Assembly (NCBI RefSeq): GCF_018070465.1
Contig: NZ_JAGPXT010000004.1
Location: 1 to 64,000 of the forward strand
Reading direction: 5' to 3'
Length of the DNA stretch: 64,000 bases
Source: Micromonospora sp. C95
GTDB lineage: Bacteria > Actinomycetota > Actinomycetes > Mycobacteriales > Micromonosporaceae
The notes below the pieces were generated by a model. The model did not search any database. It had not been told where the DNA came from and saw only the letters and a list, made by a program, of their open reading frames with translations. Positions within the stretch are counted from its first letter, which is position 1; each line of letters starts with the position of its first letter. Position numbers and translations under genes: made by a program. Below are positions 24,529 through 32,683 of this stretch, piece by piece.

Positions 24529-24942
24529 GCGGATGGCCGCCTCGCAGAAAACAAGTGGTGGCAGGTATGCGTGAGCGGCCACGTAGTGGGTCAGTAGCTG
24601 AGGCGCGGCGTACACGACGCCGTGGCCCCGCACCTGGAACTCAGCGCTTCCGCGAGGGATCAAGCCCTGCTGAATGGCTTCTCTGGCCGCGTCACCCATG
24701 TCCCGGAGGCAGAGTTCGCAGTGGTGGTGGCCGCGTGTCTGGCGGACGCGCACCTTCGCCAGTTTCGTCAGCGCAGGAATCAACTCATCAGGGGGAGCGC
24801 CAGTCTGGAACGGATGCGAGCAGTCCAGCCAGCCGACATTGAGCAGGGGTAGGCTCGGCCACGGCTCGTCGGGTCGCCACCTCCCGCTTGTGTCGTATGG
24901 CTCCCAGTACGTGTATGGCGTCAGGTCGGCGAAGAAGGCCAC
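24508..24942 (-). CDS. Conserved hypothetical with His-Cys cluster
   Basis: A 144-residue soluble protein beginning MAFFADLTPYTYW, which resembles small actinobacterial proteins of unknown function that share the F-x-DLTPY start. A HHHCELCLRD cluster near residues 72-81 has the spacing of a zinc-binding knuckle. The C-terminal segment carries LLTHYVAAHAYLPP, often seen as a conserved block in this group. The 3' end overlaps the terminator at 24491-24528. No function assigned. Confidence 0.65.
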   Translation of the reverse strand: MAFFADLTPYTYWEPYDTSGRWRPDEPWPSLPLLNVGWLDCSHPFQTGAPPDELIPALTKLAKVRVRQTRGHHHCELCLRDMGDAAREAIQQGLIPRGSAEFQVRGHGVVYAAPQLLTHYVAAHAYLPPLVFCEAAIRVAELSR

Positions 24943-25068
24943 GAGCCATGCCTACCAGGCGTCTGTCCCGAGTGCCGGCCCGGTCGCCGTACAACGCAGG
25001 TACCGCAATACCTCTGACCGCTGGACCCTCGACCCGGCCGCTTCGCTCCGGCTCCGGGTCGGCATGAA

Positions 25069-25281
25069 TCAGTCGCGGTCCCAGTCGGTCGAAGCGCTGA
25101 GCGCCGCCGGGACTTTGTCGGCCAACTCTCGTGGCCCCTCGATAAGCCAGGCGCGTACGCAGCAGCCGCAGCCGACCTGCGAGACCGAGGTGAATTCCTC
25201 CCGGAATCTCGCGATCCAATCTTCGGCCTCAGCAACCTCACGTTCGTCATCGACCCGAGCCACCATGCTGAACCGAGACAT
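25069..25281 (-). CDS. 70-residue hypothetical with CGCC motif
   Basis: A small acidic protein starting at 25281. Its middle holds VSQVGCGCCVRAWLIEG, three cysteines in five residues, which could bind metal or form a redox site. The start has no clear ribosome site, and the frame stays open further upstream, so the N-terminus is uncertain. It lies between two hypothetical genes on the same strand. Composition is unlike neighbouring membrane or enzymatic genes. Confidence 0.45.
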   Translation of the reverse strand: MSRFSMVARVDDEREVAEAEDWIARFREEFTSVSQVGCGCCVRAWLIEGPRELADKVPAALSASTDWDRD

Positions 25282-25354
25282 GGCGGCAGCGTATCGGCGG
25301 TCGGTGTGCTGTGCCAGCCGCAGTGGGGCCAGATGTCGCGGCTGCGGTAGGGGC

Positions 25355-26176
25355 CTACTGCGCCGGCGAAACGCCCGGCTGGAGCGCCAGGGGTGGATCT
25401 CCGTCGTCCGGGTTCGTCGACGGCAGTGTGACGGCCGGGTCGGCAACCCCAACGTTCTTGTTACCTGGCTGCGGTGCCGGCTGGAACGCGGCGCCGGTCA
25501 CGTCGGCGGCCAGCTCGGTGAAGTCGGTGCCGTACGCGGCCGGTTCGACGATCCGCAGCACCAGGGCGAACGGACGGTCGGCGCCGAACTGGCGGTACAG
25601 CTCGGGGTGGTGCCGGGCCAGGTAGCGGGCGCCGGCGAGGTTGCTGCCGGCGGTCAGGCCGCCGAGAAAGAACACCGGGCGTCCGCCGGTTGGTGCCCAG
25701 AACCGGGCGAGCAGGACGTAGCTGGCCTCCGCACTGTGGAGGTACTCGGTGCCGCCGACCGTGAACGACAGCCGGCGCTTCTCCTCGTCGAAGACCTCGT
25801 ACGTCACACCGCGCAGGATCGCGCGTACGTGCGTGGCGCTGCGGGGGCTGGCGCCGCCGGGGCCGCCGACGCAGAACTCGGTGAGCCGGCCGATCTCGCC
25901 GGCCGGCTGGTTCTCGCCGACCCGGTCGGCGTGCGCGCCACATTCCCGGGCGATGGTCGCCAGTTCCACGAGCGCGGCGACGTCGCGGCGGTGGACGCTG
26001 AACTCGCGCGGCGAGGACGCGTGCCGGGACACCACAAGCAGGCAGCTCGCTCCGGGGGACAGGCCGAAGAAGGCGCGGGCCCGGCCCAGCCGGCGTCGCC
26101 GCAGCAGGAAACCCGTGAGCCAGACGGCCGTGCCGGCGATGACGCTTGCCAGCAGATTGATCAGCAGGTCGCCCAT
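25355..26176 (-). CDS. Membrane-anchored hypothetical protein
   Basis: A 273-residue protein with one N-terminal membrane segment (about residues 4-23, LLINLLASVIAGTAVWLTGF), a basic stop-transfer stretch (RRRRLGR) and a large soluble domain. The soluble part has PGASCLLVVSRHASSPREFSVHRRDVAAL and later GGRPVFFLGGLTAGSNLAGARYLA, as in conserved actinobacterial proteins of unknown function that may sense nucleotides or proteins. The C-terminal 40 residues are Pro/Asn-rich and probably disordered. It is 29 bases downstream of a tetR gene on the same strand. Confidence 0.6.
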   Translation of the reverse strand: MGDLLINLLASVIAGTAVWLTGFLLRRRRLGRARAFFGLSPGASCLLVVSRHASSPREFSVHRRDVAALVELATIARECGAHADRVGENQPAGEIGRLTEFCVGGPGGASPRSATHVRAILRGVTYEVFDEEKRRLSFTVGGTEYLHSAEASYVLLARFWAPTGGRPVFFLGGLTAGSNLAGARYLARHHPELYRQFGADRPFALVLRIVEPAAYGTDFTELAADVTGAAFQPAPQPGNKNVGVADPAVTLPSTNPDDGDPPLALQPGVSPAQ

Positions 26177-26205
26177 GTGAGGATGATGTCCGATTCCGTC
26201 TCGGG

Positions 26206-26880
26206 TCAGCGGCGGGGTAGTACGCCCAGCAGGGTCGCGGTCAGGGCCAGCGTCAAGGAGTCCTTCAGCGCCATGTGGAAGCGGGCCAGGGTTGGTTCGG
26301 CCCGGTAGGCCGCTTCCAGGCTGGCCGGGGGAGTGCTGTACGCCGACAGTGCGCCGGCCGTGACCATCGTCTGCAGGCTGAACAGCTCGGCGTTGTCGCC
26401 CAGCTCCGGTAGGTGCCTCTGCACCAGGTCGGCCATGGTGGCCAGGCGGTTGAGGGCGGCCCGCTTGTGGCGTATCGCGACCTCGACGGAGACGTTGTGT
26501 TCCAGGACGCTGCCCTGTGCGCCGAACAGGTCGCACAGCACCACCCGGGCGGCGAGTGACCGGCTGATGATCTCGGCTGTCGCTGCCGCGCGCTCGGCCA
26601 TGGGCAGCTTCTCGTCGATGCCGTCGGCCAACTCGGCGGTCAGTTCTGCCAGCCACTCCGCCAGGAACTGATCCAGCAGTTCCAGCAGCACCGCCTCGCG
26701 CGACTCGAAGTAGCGCAGCACGTTCGGCTTCGCCAGACCTACCCGGCGGCTGAGTTCGTTGAGCGTGACCGCGGCCACCGGCATCTCGTCGAGCATCGCC
26801 GACGCGGCGTCGAGGATGGCCAGTCGCCGGATCTCCCGCTGCTCCTCGGTGCGCGCCCGCTGGAAAGTCACGGTCGCCAT
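26206..26880 (-). CDS. TetR-family regulator divergent from an SDR
   Basis: A 224-residue TetR. The HTH is VTLNELSRRVGLAKPNVLRYF (about residues 38-58), followed by ESREAVLLELLDQFL. The ligand domain resembles TetR_C group members found beside SDR genes. Directly upstream is an array of GTAC-centred palindromes shared with the divergent reductase promoter; it probably represses both itself and that gene. The next gene downstream on the same strand is the membrane-anchored hypothetical, so the two may be cotranscribed. Confidence 0.88.
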   Translation of the reverse strand: MATVTFQRARTEEQREIRRLAILDAASAMLDEMPVAAVTLNELSRRVGLAKPNVLRYFESREAVLLELLDQFLAEWLAELTAELADGIDEKLPMAERAAATAEIISRSLAARVVLCDLFGAQGSVLEHNVSVEVAIRHKRAALNRLATMADLVQRHLPELGDNAELFSLQTMVTAGALSAYSTPPASLEAAYRAEPTLARFHMALKDSLTLALTATLLGVLPRR

Positions 26881-26890
26881 CCTAGCTTAG

Positions 26891-26957
26891 GTACCGTCGG
26901 TACGTTGACAACGTACCGAAAGTACTTTAGCGTCGTGCATACAAGATACCTCCGGTA
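26891..26957. promoter_or_regulatory. Array of GTAC palindromes (TetR operators)
   Basis: GTACCGTCGGTAC (26891-26903), GTACGTTGACAACGTAC (26900-26916), GTACCGAAAGTAC (26913-26925) and TACCTCCGGTA (26947-26957) crowd the 94-base gap between the divergent tetR and SDR genes. The first two and the last are perfect or single-centre palindromes. Overlapping sites suggest cooperative binding by more than one dimer. Confidence 0.65.
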
Positions 26958-26974
26958 CGTAAAGGGAGACTGGC

Positions 26975-27928
26975 ATGGGTGAGAAGTGGACGACGGCGAA
27001 CATCCCGGACCAGCGCGGGCGGGTGGCCGTGGTGACCGGGGCCAACACCGGCCTGGGGTACGAGACCGCAAAGGCGCTCGCCGAGCGCGGGGCGTCCGTG
27101 GTGCTCGCCGTCCGTAACGTCGAGAAGGGTGAGCGGGCGGCGGCCCGGATGGCCGGCGACGTGACCGTGCAGGAGCTGGACCTGACCTCGCTGGACTCCG
27201 TCCAGACCGCAGCGGCGGCGTTGCGGTCCCGGCTCGGCCGGCTCGATCTGCTGATCAACAATGCCGGCGTGATGTACACCCCGAAGCAGACCACCCGGGA
27301 CGGCTTCGAGATGCAGTTCGGCACCAACCACCTCGGCCACTTCGCGCTCACCGGACTGCTGCTGGACCTGATGCTGCCGGTGCCCGGCTCGCGGGTGGTG
27401 ACGGTCAGCAGTGCTGGCCACCGCATCCGGGCCGCGATCCACTTCGACGATCTGCACTGGGAGCGGTCGTACCGCCGGGTCGCCGCCTACGGTCAGTCCA
27501 AGCTGGCGAACCTGATGTTCACCTACGAGTTGCAGCGCCGGCTCGCCCCGCACGGCACCACGGTCGCGGTGGCCGCGCACCCCGGGTTGTCCAGCACCGA
27601 ACTCGCCCGGAACACTCCCGTGGCCCTCCAGATTCCGCTGACCTGGCTCGCGCCGCTGATCGCCCAGACACCGGCCATGGGCGCGCTGCCGACCCTGCGC
27701 GCCGCCACCGATCCCGCCGTGCTCGGCGGCCAGTACTACGGTCCCGGGGGGCGCCACGAGGTCACGGGCCACCCTCGCCTGGTCACCTCCAGCCCCGAGT
27801 CGTACGAGGTGGCCGTCCAGCAGCGGCTGTGGGCCGTCTCCGAAGACCTCACCGGAGTGACGTTCCCCGTCGTCGAGCCCAGGCAGCACGTCTCTCCCGC
27901 CGACCCGGCCGTCGACTACCGCTCCTGA
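26975..27928 (+). CDS. Short-chain dehydrogenase/reductase
   Basis: A 317-residue SDR of the WWOX/protochlorophyllide-reductase-like group. TGANTGLG (21-28) binds NADP(H), NNAG (95-98) stabilises the fold, Ser145-Ser146, Tyr172 and Lys176 (YGQSK) form the active site. The ribosome site is AAAGGGAG. The gene is divergent from a TetR with shared operators, so it probably detoxifies a carbonyl compound sensed by that TetR. It converges with the XRE gene with a 13-base 3' overlap. Confidence 0.9.
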   Translation: MGEKWTTANIPDQRGRVAVVTGANTGLGYETAKALAERGASVVLAVRNVEKGERAAARMAGDVTVQELDLTSLDSVQTAAAALRSRLGRLDLLINNAGVMYTPKQTTRDGFEMQFGTNHLGHFALTGLLLDLMLPVPGSRVVTVSSAGHRIRAAIHFDDLHWERSYRRVAAYGQSKLANLMFTYELQRRLAPHGTTVAVAAHPGLSSTELARNTPVALQIPLTWLAPLIAQTPAMGALPTLRAATDPAVLGGQYYGPGGRHEVTGHPRLVTSSPESYEVAVQQRLWAVSEDLTGVTFPVVEPRQHVSPADPAVDYRS

Positions 27929-28794
27929 CCTGCCTCGGCGATGAGCCGTGACGACGTGGCGGCATCGATGGCGAACTCGCTGGCCTGGGACAGGGCATCC
28001 TGGAGCTGCGCGAGCCGCTCGGGCTCCTCGACGAGCTGAATGCTGCCGTCGAAGCCGTACACGAAGGCGAGGCTTCCGTGGTCGCCGATCGTCATGACGG
28101 CGAAGGACGGTGCGGCGACGAATCGGGCGGCGGCGGTGCGGGGGATGATGCGGACCGATGGTGTCGCCGCCAGCCGCCGTAGTTGGGTGGCCTGCACCGA
28201 GGCGCCGCCGACCTGGCGGTGCAGCACCGCCTCCTGGATCAGGAAGGTCGTCCGGACGTGTCTGGTGCGACGGGTCAACCATTCCTGACGCTGGATGACG
28301 GAGGTGGCCACGTCGTCCGTCACGACCTGGTCGCCGAGTCGGACAGGTGCGAGCGCGGCGGCGTACTCGCGGGTCTGCAGGAGGTCGGGAATCCACGTGG
28401 CGGCGTAGACGTCGATGGTGGTCGCGGATCGTTCGAAGTGGGCGACCTGCTCGAACACCGTACGGACCGACGACGGCATGTGGAAGATCCGCCGGTCGTG
28501 GCGGGAGCGTGCGATGAGCGCGAGTCGCCGTAGTTCGTCGAGCTGCGCCCGGTCGTCGACGCGGTAGAGGGCGAGCAGCGCACGCATGTCGTAGACACTG
28601 ACTCCGAAGGCGCCGCTCTCGATGCGGATGACCTTGGACACCGACCAATCCATCTCATTGGCCACCTGATCCTGGGTGAGCAGGCGTCGCTCGCGCAGCC
28701 GGCGGAGGCGGGTGCGGATCAGCCAACGTGCCACCGCGGGCGTTGGTTCCTCCTGATCCAGGGCGTGGTCAGGGTGGTGGCGATCGGGCATCAT
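27916..28794 (-). CDS. XRE-type regulator with DUF5753 sensor-like domain
   Basis: A 292-residue protein with an N-terminal helix-turn-helix (about residues 33-90: LTQDQVANEMDWSVSKVIRIESG) and a C-terminal DUF5753 region (FEQVAHFERSATTIDVYAATWIPDLLQTREYA). This group is abundant in actinomycetes, and usually paired with small DUF397 proteins; none was seen next to it. The start is ambiguous: ATGs at 28803, 28794 and 28791 all lack good ribosome sites. Role unknown, possibly development or antibiotic regulation as for BldB/WhiJ-type partners. Confidence 0.82.
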   Translation of the reverse strand: MMPDRHHPDHALDQEEPTPAVARWLIRTRLRRLRERRLLTQDQVANEMDWSVSKVIRIESGAFGVSVYDMRALLALYRVDDRAQLDELRRLALIARSRHDRRIFHMPSSVRTVFEQVAHFERSATTIDVYAATWIPDLLQTREYAAALAPVRLGDQVVTDDVATSVIQRQEWLTRRTRHVRTTFLIQEAVLHRQVGGASVQATQLRRLAATPSVRIIPRTAAARFVAAPSFAVMTIGDHGSLAFVYGFDGSIQLVEEPERLAQLQDALSQASEFAIDAATSSRLIAEAGQER

Positions 28795-29164
28795 GGAAGA
28801 CATGGTCGACCGTTCCGGCAACCGACGCACTCGGCGCTTTGACGTGCCGGCGTTGGCGGGTGCCGTGGCGATCGTGGCTGGCACGGCGACCGTCGGATTC
28901 GCCACCGCCGACGAGCAGCTGTCGGTTGCCCAGATCTGCTGGCTGGTGGCCGGCGCGGCGCTCGGGACGGTTGGTATGGTGCGCCTGGACAACCCGGGCG
29001 CAGTAAAAAAATCGCCCAAGGTTGCTAGCTGGCAGATTGCGGTATGGCTGTTTGCGGTATGGCGACACCTACGCGAACGGGCCGTCCTGAGTGAAGGCGT
29101 ACTCGGCGAAACGGGTACCGATCCGCTGGTGGGCCTCGGGGCTCGGGTGCAGGCCGTCCGGTAG
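28793..29164 (+). CDS. Possible small membrane protein, weakly supported
   Basis: A 123-residue frame with two hydrophobic stretches (about residues 20-38 and 47-62) after an Arg-rich start. It starts inside the divergent XRE gene's start region and its last 96 bases overlap the convergent SGNH hydrolase. The composition after codon 70 drops in GC (a run of A at 29003-29010), unlike its neighbours. ATG at 28802 is an alternative start. It may be a real short gene or a chance frame. Confidence 0.3.
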   Translation: MEDMVDRSGNRRTRRFDVPALAGAVAIVAGTATVGFATADEQLSVAQICWLVAGAALGTVGMVRLDNPGAVKKSPKVASWQIAVWLFAVWRHLRERAVLSEGVLGETGTDPLVGLGARVQAVR

Positions 29165-30196
29165 CGGAAGGTCGGCGGGGCCGTACAGGGTGGTGCCGTC
29201 GAGGTAGTGCAGGTTCTTGTCGGCGGCGCGGCGGTCGGCCAGTGAGCGCAGCTCACGCCGGATGACCTGAAGCGTCAAGCGTCCGAGCGCGATGTCCCCG
29301 GGCGTTCCGGTGGCGACGAAACGCACCTGGTCGGTGCCGACCGAGTCGGGGTCGATCGCGCCCGGCCCTGGGGTGTCCTCGTGGATGCCGCAGAACAACG
29401 GCGAGATCAGCAGCAGCGGAACGTCCGGATGGCCGTCGCGGATGGTGTCGAGGAAGCCGTGTACGGCGGGGACGAAGGTGCGTAGCCGCATCCCGTCGAG
29501 GTTCACCACGTTGATGCCGAGCTTGACGCTTATGTAGTCGGCGGGGGCGTCACGGATCACGCGGGCCAGGAACGGGTCGACGAACGCACTGCCGCCAAGG
29601 CCGAGGTTGCGCAGCTCGACGCCGGCCCGGCGGGCGGCGACGGCCGGCCAGGTTTCGCTGGGTGCGAGGGCGTTCGAGCCGTGACTGATGGAGCTGCCAT
29701 GGTGCACCCACAGCGGCAGGGTGGCGTCGTCCGGCTCGATCGGGGCGTCGGCCCGCAGGTCGACCAGTTCGACGCTCTCGTTGTGCGGCAGCCAGACCTC
29801 GATCCGGTGCCGGCCGGCGGGCAGCCCGGAGACGCTCGTCGTGTGCGCCGGTCCGGGGTGGAAGACGCTCTGGCCGCTGGCGAGGTCGACCTCCACCCGG
29901 TCGCCGCCGCTGAGCGGGTCACGGAGGGCGAGTACGCCGTCGACGTAGACGTCGACGCGGCCACGCGGTCGGTCGGCGCCCAGATAGGCGATCCGGGTCG
30001 GGTGGGTCACCAGGTCGAGTGTGCTCGCCGCCGTCTGGAAGACGAGGCGTACGCCGGACGGCTGGCTCTCCATCGCGAGTAGCTGACCGTCCGGGAACTG
30101 CTCCCGTACCCAGGCCGGCAGCCGGTGCGGCCGGATGCCGCGCGGGGTGACCTCGGTCTCGGCGGCGCCACGGAGAAGGTCGGACGGGACGGGCAT
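29069..30196 (-). CDS. SGNH/GDSL-family hydrolase
   Basis: A 375-residue protein. An N-terminal beta-rich module of about 150 residues, seen in two-domain carbohydrate esterases, precedes the SGNH domain. GSSISHG (167-173) is block I with Ser169 the likely nucleophile, and DGLHPSPEAH near residue 350 is block V with the Asp-His pair. Likely reaction is deacetylation or ester hydrolysis of a sugar or small ester. No signal peptide is seen. It overlaps the upstream tetR stop by one base (TGATG), so the two are cotranscribed. Confidence 0.82.
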   Translation of the reverse strand: MPVPSDLLRGAAETEVTPRGIRPHRLPAWVREQFPDGQLLAMESQPSGVRLVFQTAASTLDLVTHPTRIAYLGADRPRGRVDVYVDGVLALRDPLSGGDRVEVDLASGQSVFHPGPAHTTSVSGLPAGRHRIEVWLPHNESVELVDLRADAPIEPDDATLPLWVHHGSSISHGSNALAPSETWPAVAARRAGVELRNLGLGGSAFVDPFLARVIRDAPADYISVKLGINVVNLDGMRLRTFVPAVHGFLDTIRDGHPDVPLLLISPLFCGIHEDTPGPGAIDPDSVGTDQVRFVATGTPGDIALGRLTLQVIRRELRSLADRRAADKNLHYLDGTTLYGPADLPLPDGLHPSPEAHQRIGTRFAEYAFTQDGPFA

Positions 30197-30774
30197 CAGT
30201 GGTTCCCTTCGGTGGGCCAGGAGCGGAATGCGGTGTCGAGCGCGCTCAGCGCTCGCTGCCAGGAGACGTCCGAGGACGGCTCGCGGTGCCCGAAGCTGCC
30301 GTTGACCTCAAGCGCCAGGAAGCCGTTGATGGTGGCGCCGAGCAGCCGGGTGGCGTGGACGAGTTCGGCCTCCGGCAGCTGGTAGCCGCGGAGCATCGCC
30401 AGGGTGAGCGCGACCAGTCGGCCGGCCGCCTCCGAGCGTACGGTCGATGCCGCCGCCGGACGTTGCAGGGCGGCCCACCGGCCGGGGCACTGGCGCGCGT
30501 AGTCGCGGTGCGCGTCGGCGAGGGCGGTGAGGGCGTCGCGCTGGGCCCGGCCACCGATGGCCATGCCGACCCGGTCGGCCAGCTCACCGAGGGCCAGTTC
30601 GTGGACGCGGTCGAGCAGTGCGGACCGGTCGCGGACGTGCGAGTAGAGACTCGCGGTCTGCACCCCGAAGTGGCGGGCCAGCGCCGACAGGGTGATCGCC
30701 TCGAATCCCTCCCGGTCAGCCAGCTCCGCCGCTGCGGCGGTGACGACCGCCGGAGTCAGGTTCGCGCGTGCCAT
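30196..30774 (-). CDS. TetR-family regulator (WHG-domain type)
   Basis: A 192-residue TetR starting MARANLTPAVV. The HTH ITLSALARHFGVQTASLYSHV and the C-terminal block with GFLALEVNGSFGHRE are those of the TetR group with a WHG-type ligand domain. It is first in a two-gene unit with the SGNH hydrolase and divergent from a GNAT gene. The palindrome at 30802-30822, between the divergent starts, is its likely operator. Confidence 0.87.
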   Translation of the reverse strand: MARANLTPAVVTAAAAELADREGFEAITLSALARHFGVQTASLYSHVRDRSALLDRVHELALGELADRVGMAIGGRAQRDALTALADAHRDYARQCPGRWAALQRPAAASTVRSEAAGRLVALTLAMLRGYQLPEAELVHATRLLGATINGFLALEVNGSFGHREPSSDVSWQRALSALDTAFRSWPTEGNH

Positions 30775-30801
30775 ACCTGCCACCCTACACCCTGTAGCCG
30801 A

Positions 30802-30822
30802 AAACCTAACAGTATTAGGTTT
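30802..30822. promoter_or_regulatory. TetR operator AAACCTAA-N5-TTAGGTTT
   Basis: A perfect inverted repeat with eight-base arms and a five-base spacer, 28 bases before the tetR ATG and 38 bases before the GNAT GTG. It is AT-rich against a GC-rich background and probably overlaps both promoters. Confidence 0.7.
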
Positions 30823-30859
30823 GGGTGGGTGGCACGACGTGCCCGGTACGGTCGGCCGG

Positions 30860-31339
30860 GTGACGATCCGTGCCGTACTGGACACCGACCTGGACTGCCT
30901 GGGGGAACTGGCGGGGTCGCGGGACCGCGCCGAGGTGCGGCTCCAGGCCGCCCGGCGCGACGAGGAGGTGATGCTCGTCGCCGTGGCCGCCGACCGCGTG
31001 GTGGGGGCGGTGAGCGTCCGGTGGCGGGACGGCTGCGACCCGCCACACCCGTGGCTTTACGGGTTGGCGGTGGTCGCGTCGGCCCGTCGCCGTGGCATCG
31101 GGAGGGCGCTCGTCGAAGCCGGCGAAGCGGCGGGCGCGGCGCGGGGAGCCGACGCGATGAGTCTCGACGTGGACGTCGACGACGAGGCCGCCGCCGCGTT
31201 CTACGCGAGGTTGGGCTACGTCGTCGTTCGACCGCACCGGCACCGCTGGCGCGCGATCGACCCGGCTACGGGCGAGGTGACCGGGGAGGGCACGGCGTCG
31301 ACCTGGATCATGCGTCGTCGGCTCCGGGGAATCGGCTGA
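30860..31339 (+). CDS. GNAT-family N-acetyltransferase
   Basis: A 159-residue acyl-CoA-dependent acetyltransferase starting with GTG at 30860. The acetyl-CoA P-loop is RRRGIGRAL (near residue 80) in the GLAVVASARRRGIGRALVEAG block, and the AAAFYARLGY end is the conserved motif B. The message would have a short leader. It is divergent from the TetR/SGNH unit and may share its operator. Substrate unknown. Confidence 0.85.
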   Translation: MTIRAVLDTDLDCLGELAGSRDRAEVRLQAARRDEEVMLVAVAADRVVGAVSVRWRDGCDPPHPWLYGLAVVASARRRGIGRALVEAGEAAGAARGADAMSLDVDVDDEAAAAFYARLGYVVVRPHRHRWRAIDPATGEVTGEGTASTWIMRRRLRGIG

Positions 31340-31375
31340 CAGCTCCCGACGGTTCGGCACCGGGCCGGTCCGGTT

Positions 31376-32149
31376 CTAGCGCTGCCAGGTGTCGAGGGCG
31401 TCGACCGCAGCCCGAACGAAGTCGTCCACCAGCGCAGGGTCGCCGCTGGTGCCTTCCCACCCCTCGTCGTGCAGCAGGGTCACCGCGTCGGCCACCCGTA
31501 CCACGGCGATCTGCGTGGTCGTCTCCTCGCCCTCGACGAGATCGCCCGGCAGGTTCCGCGCCTGCCGCACCTGGACGACGAGCAGTCCCTCGTCGCCGGC
31601 GTCGGGCAACGTCTCGGTGCGGACCTTCACGGTGTCGCCGTTGTCGATGGTGAAGGACGCGCAGTCGGCGAGGGTCGCGCGGAGCCGCCGGAGATAGTCC
31701 GCCGCGCCGTCGCCCGAGAAGGTGAAGATCGTCTGCGCGATCGTGCCGTACGGGACGTTGGAGGGCGGGTCGCCGGGCTGCCGGTAGCCGGTCATCATCG
31801 CGGCGCTGGCGGTGACCGACCGGCCGCCGGTGCCGAACCCGTCATCGCACAACTCGGGTACGGCGTCGGCGACGGGCATCGTGCGCGGCGGAAGCTTCCG
31901 CAGCTCCGCTGGCAGTTCGAGGAACGCCGACTTCGGGATGACCACTGTCGCATCGGCCGTGGGGGTGGCCGTGGCCGGGTCGGTCGCGGCGCTCGATGCC
32001 GACGGTGGCGGGGCGGAGGTCGAGTCGGACCTGCTGGTGGCGTCGGTGCCTGCACAGCCGGCGGCGACCGCGAGGGCGCCGAGCAACGGCAGCACCAGCG
32101 CCGCGACCCGGCGTGTCCGCCGTGCCTCCTGCTTCATGTCCTGGCTCAT
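31376..32149 (-). CDS. Secreted lipoprotein of unknown function
   Basis: A 257-residue lipoprotein. The signal peptide ends in a VAAGC lipobox (Cys about residue 32) after a basic n-region and a Leu/Ala-rich core. A Ser/Thr/Pro-rich linker (about 36-70) leads to a compact domain with three cysteines (CDDGFG, DCASF and the lipid-anchored Cys). The layout recalls PknH-like sensor lipoproteins of actinobacteria. ATG at 32137 is an alternative start. It is on the opposite strand from the secreted peptidase that follows. Confidence 0.75.
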   Translation of the reverse strand: MSQDMKQEARRTRRVAALVLPLLGALAVAAGCAGTDATSRSDSTSAPPPSASSAATDPATATPTADATVVIPKSAFLELPAELRKLPPRTMPVADAVPELCDDGFGTGGRSVTASAAMMTGYRQPGDPPSNVPYGTIAQTIFTFSGDGAADYLRRLRATLADCASFTIDNGDTVKVRTETLPDAGDEGLLVVQVRQARNLPGDLVEGEETTTQIAVVRVADAVTLLHDEGWEGTSGDPALVDDFVRAAVDALDTWQR

Positions 32150-32179
32150 CGGCGTCGCCCCTGTATGTCGGATCAAAGC

Positions 32180-32210
32180 TCTCCTGCCCACCAAAGGGTC
32201 TCCTGCCCAC
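32180..32210. repeat. Direct repeat TCTCCTGCCCAC
   Basis: TCTCCTGCCCAC occurs at 32180-32191 and 32199-32210, 19 bases apart, 30-60 bases before the lipoprotein start. On the minus strand it reads GTGGGCAGGAGA. It could be a regulator site for that gene. The 534-base gap 32150-32683 otherwise holds the CebR-like box and no gene. Confidence 0.45.
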
Positions 32211-32530
32211 GGGTGAACCCGGCGAAACTGCCGGCCGGCGTGTCCGACCGACCGTCACCGAGGCGTCTCACGACTGGTGGGACGCTGCCCCTGACCGCAC
32301 GCCGGGCGCCCGCGGTCGGTGAGACGTCCCGGCCGTTCAGTACGTGAATCCAGGGTTTCCAATTCGTCACGCAATTTGACCGCACGTTGCGATTAAGTGC
32401 CTGGTGGGTTAGCGATAACACTGGCACCGCTTGTGACCTCTGCCATGTTGACAATCGTCGTTCGAGTGCAGATTCACGTGCCGCCACATCCGCTGTGTCC
32501 CGGGTGACCTCGCCATTCATGAACCTTCCG

Positions 32531-32544
32531 TGGGAGCGCTCCCG
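32531..32544. promoter_or_regulatory. CebR-like LacI-family operator
   Basis: TGGGAGCGCTCCCG differs by one base from TGGGAGCGCTCCCA, the known Streptomyces CebR cellobiose-repressor box. It lies about 140 bases before the secreted peptidase start, in a non-coding stretch. A LacI-type regulator elsewhere in the genome would be required. Confidence 0.55.
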
Positions 32545-32683
32545 GGTCGTGTCATCCCGATCAAGGAGATCGCGTTCGGAATGGTATTGGCGACGACATT
32601 TACCGGTAACCCCGGGACGTGGTGGAGTCGCTACGTTCAGCACCGGCCGGCGGGAAGCCGGAACACGATCTGGGAGAGGGAGC

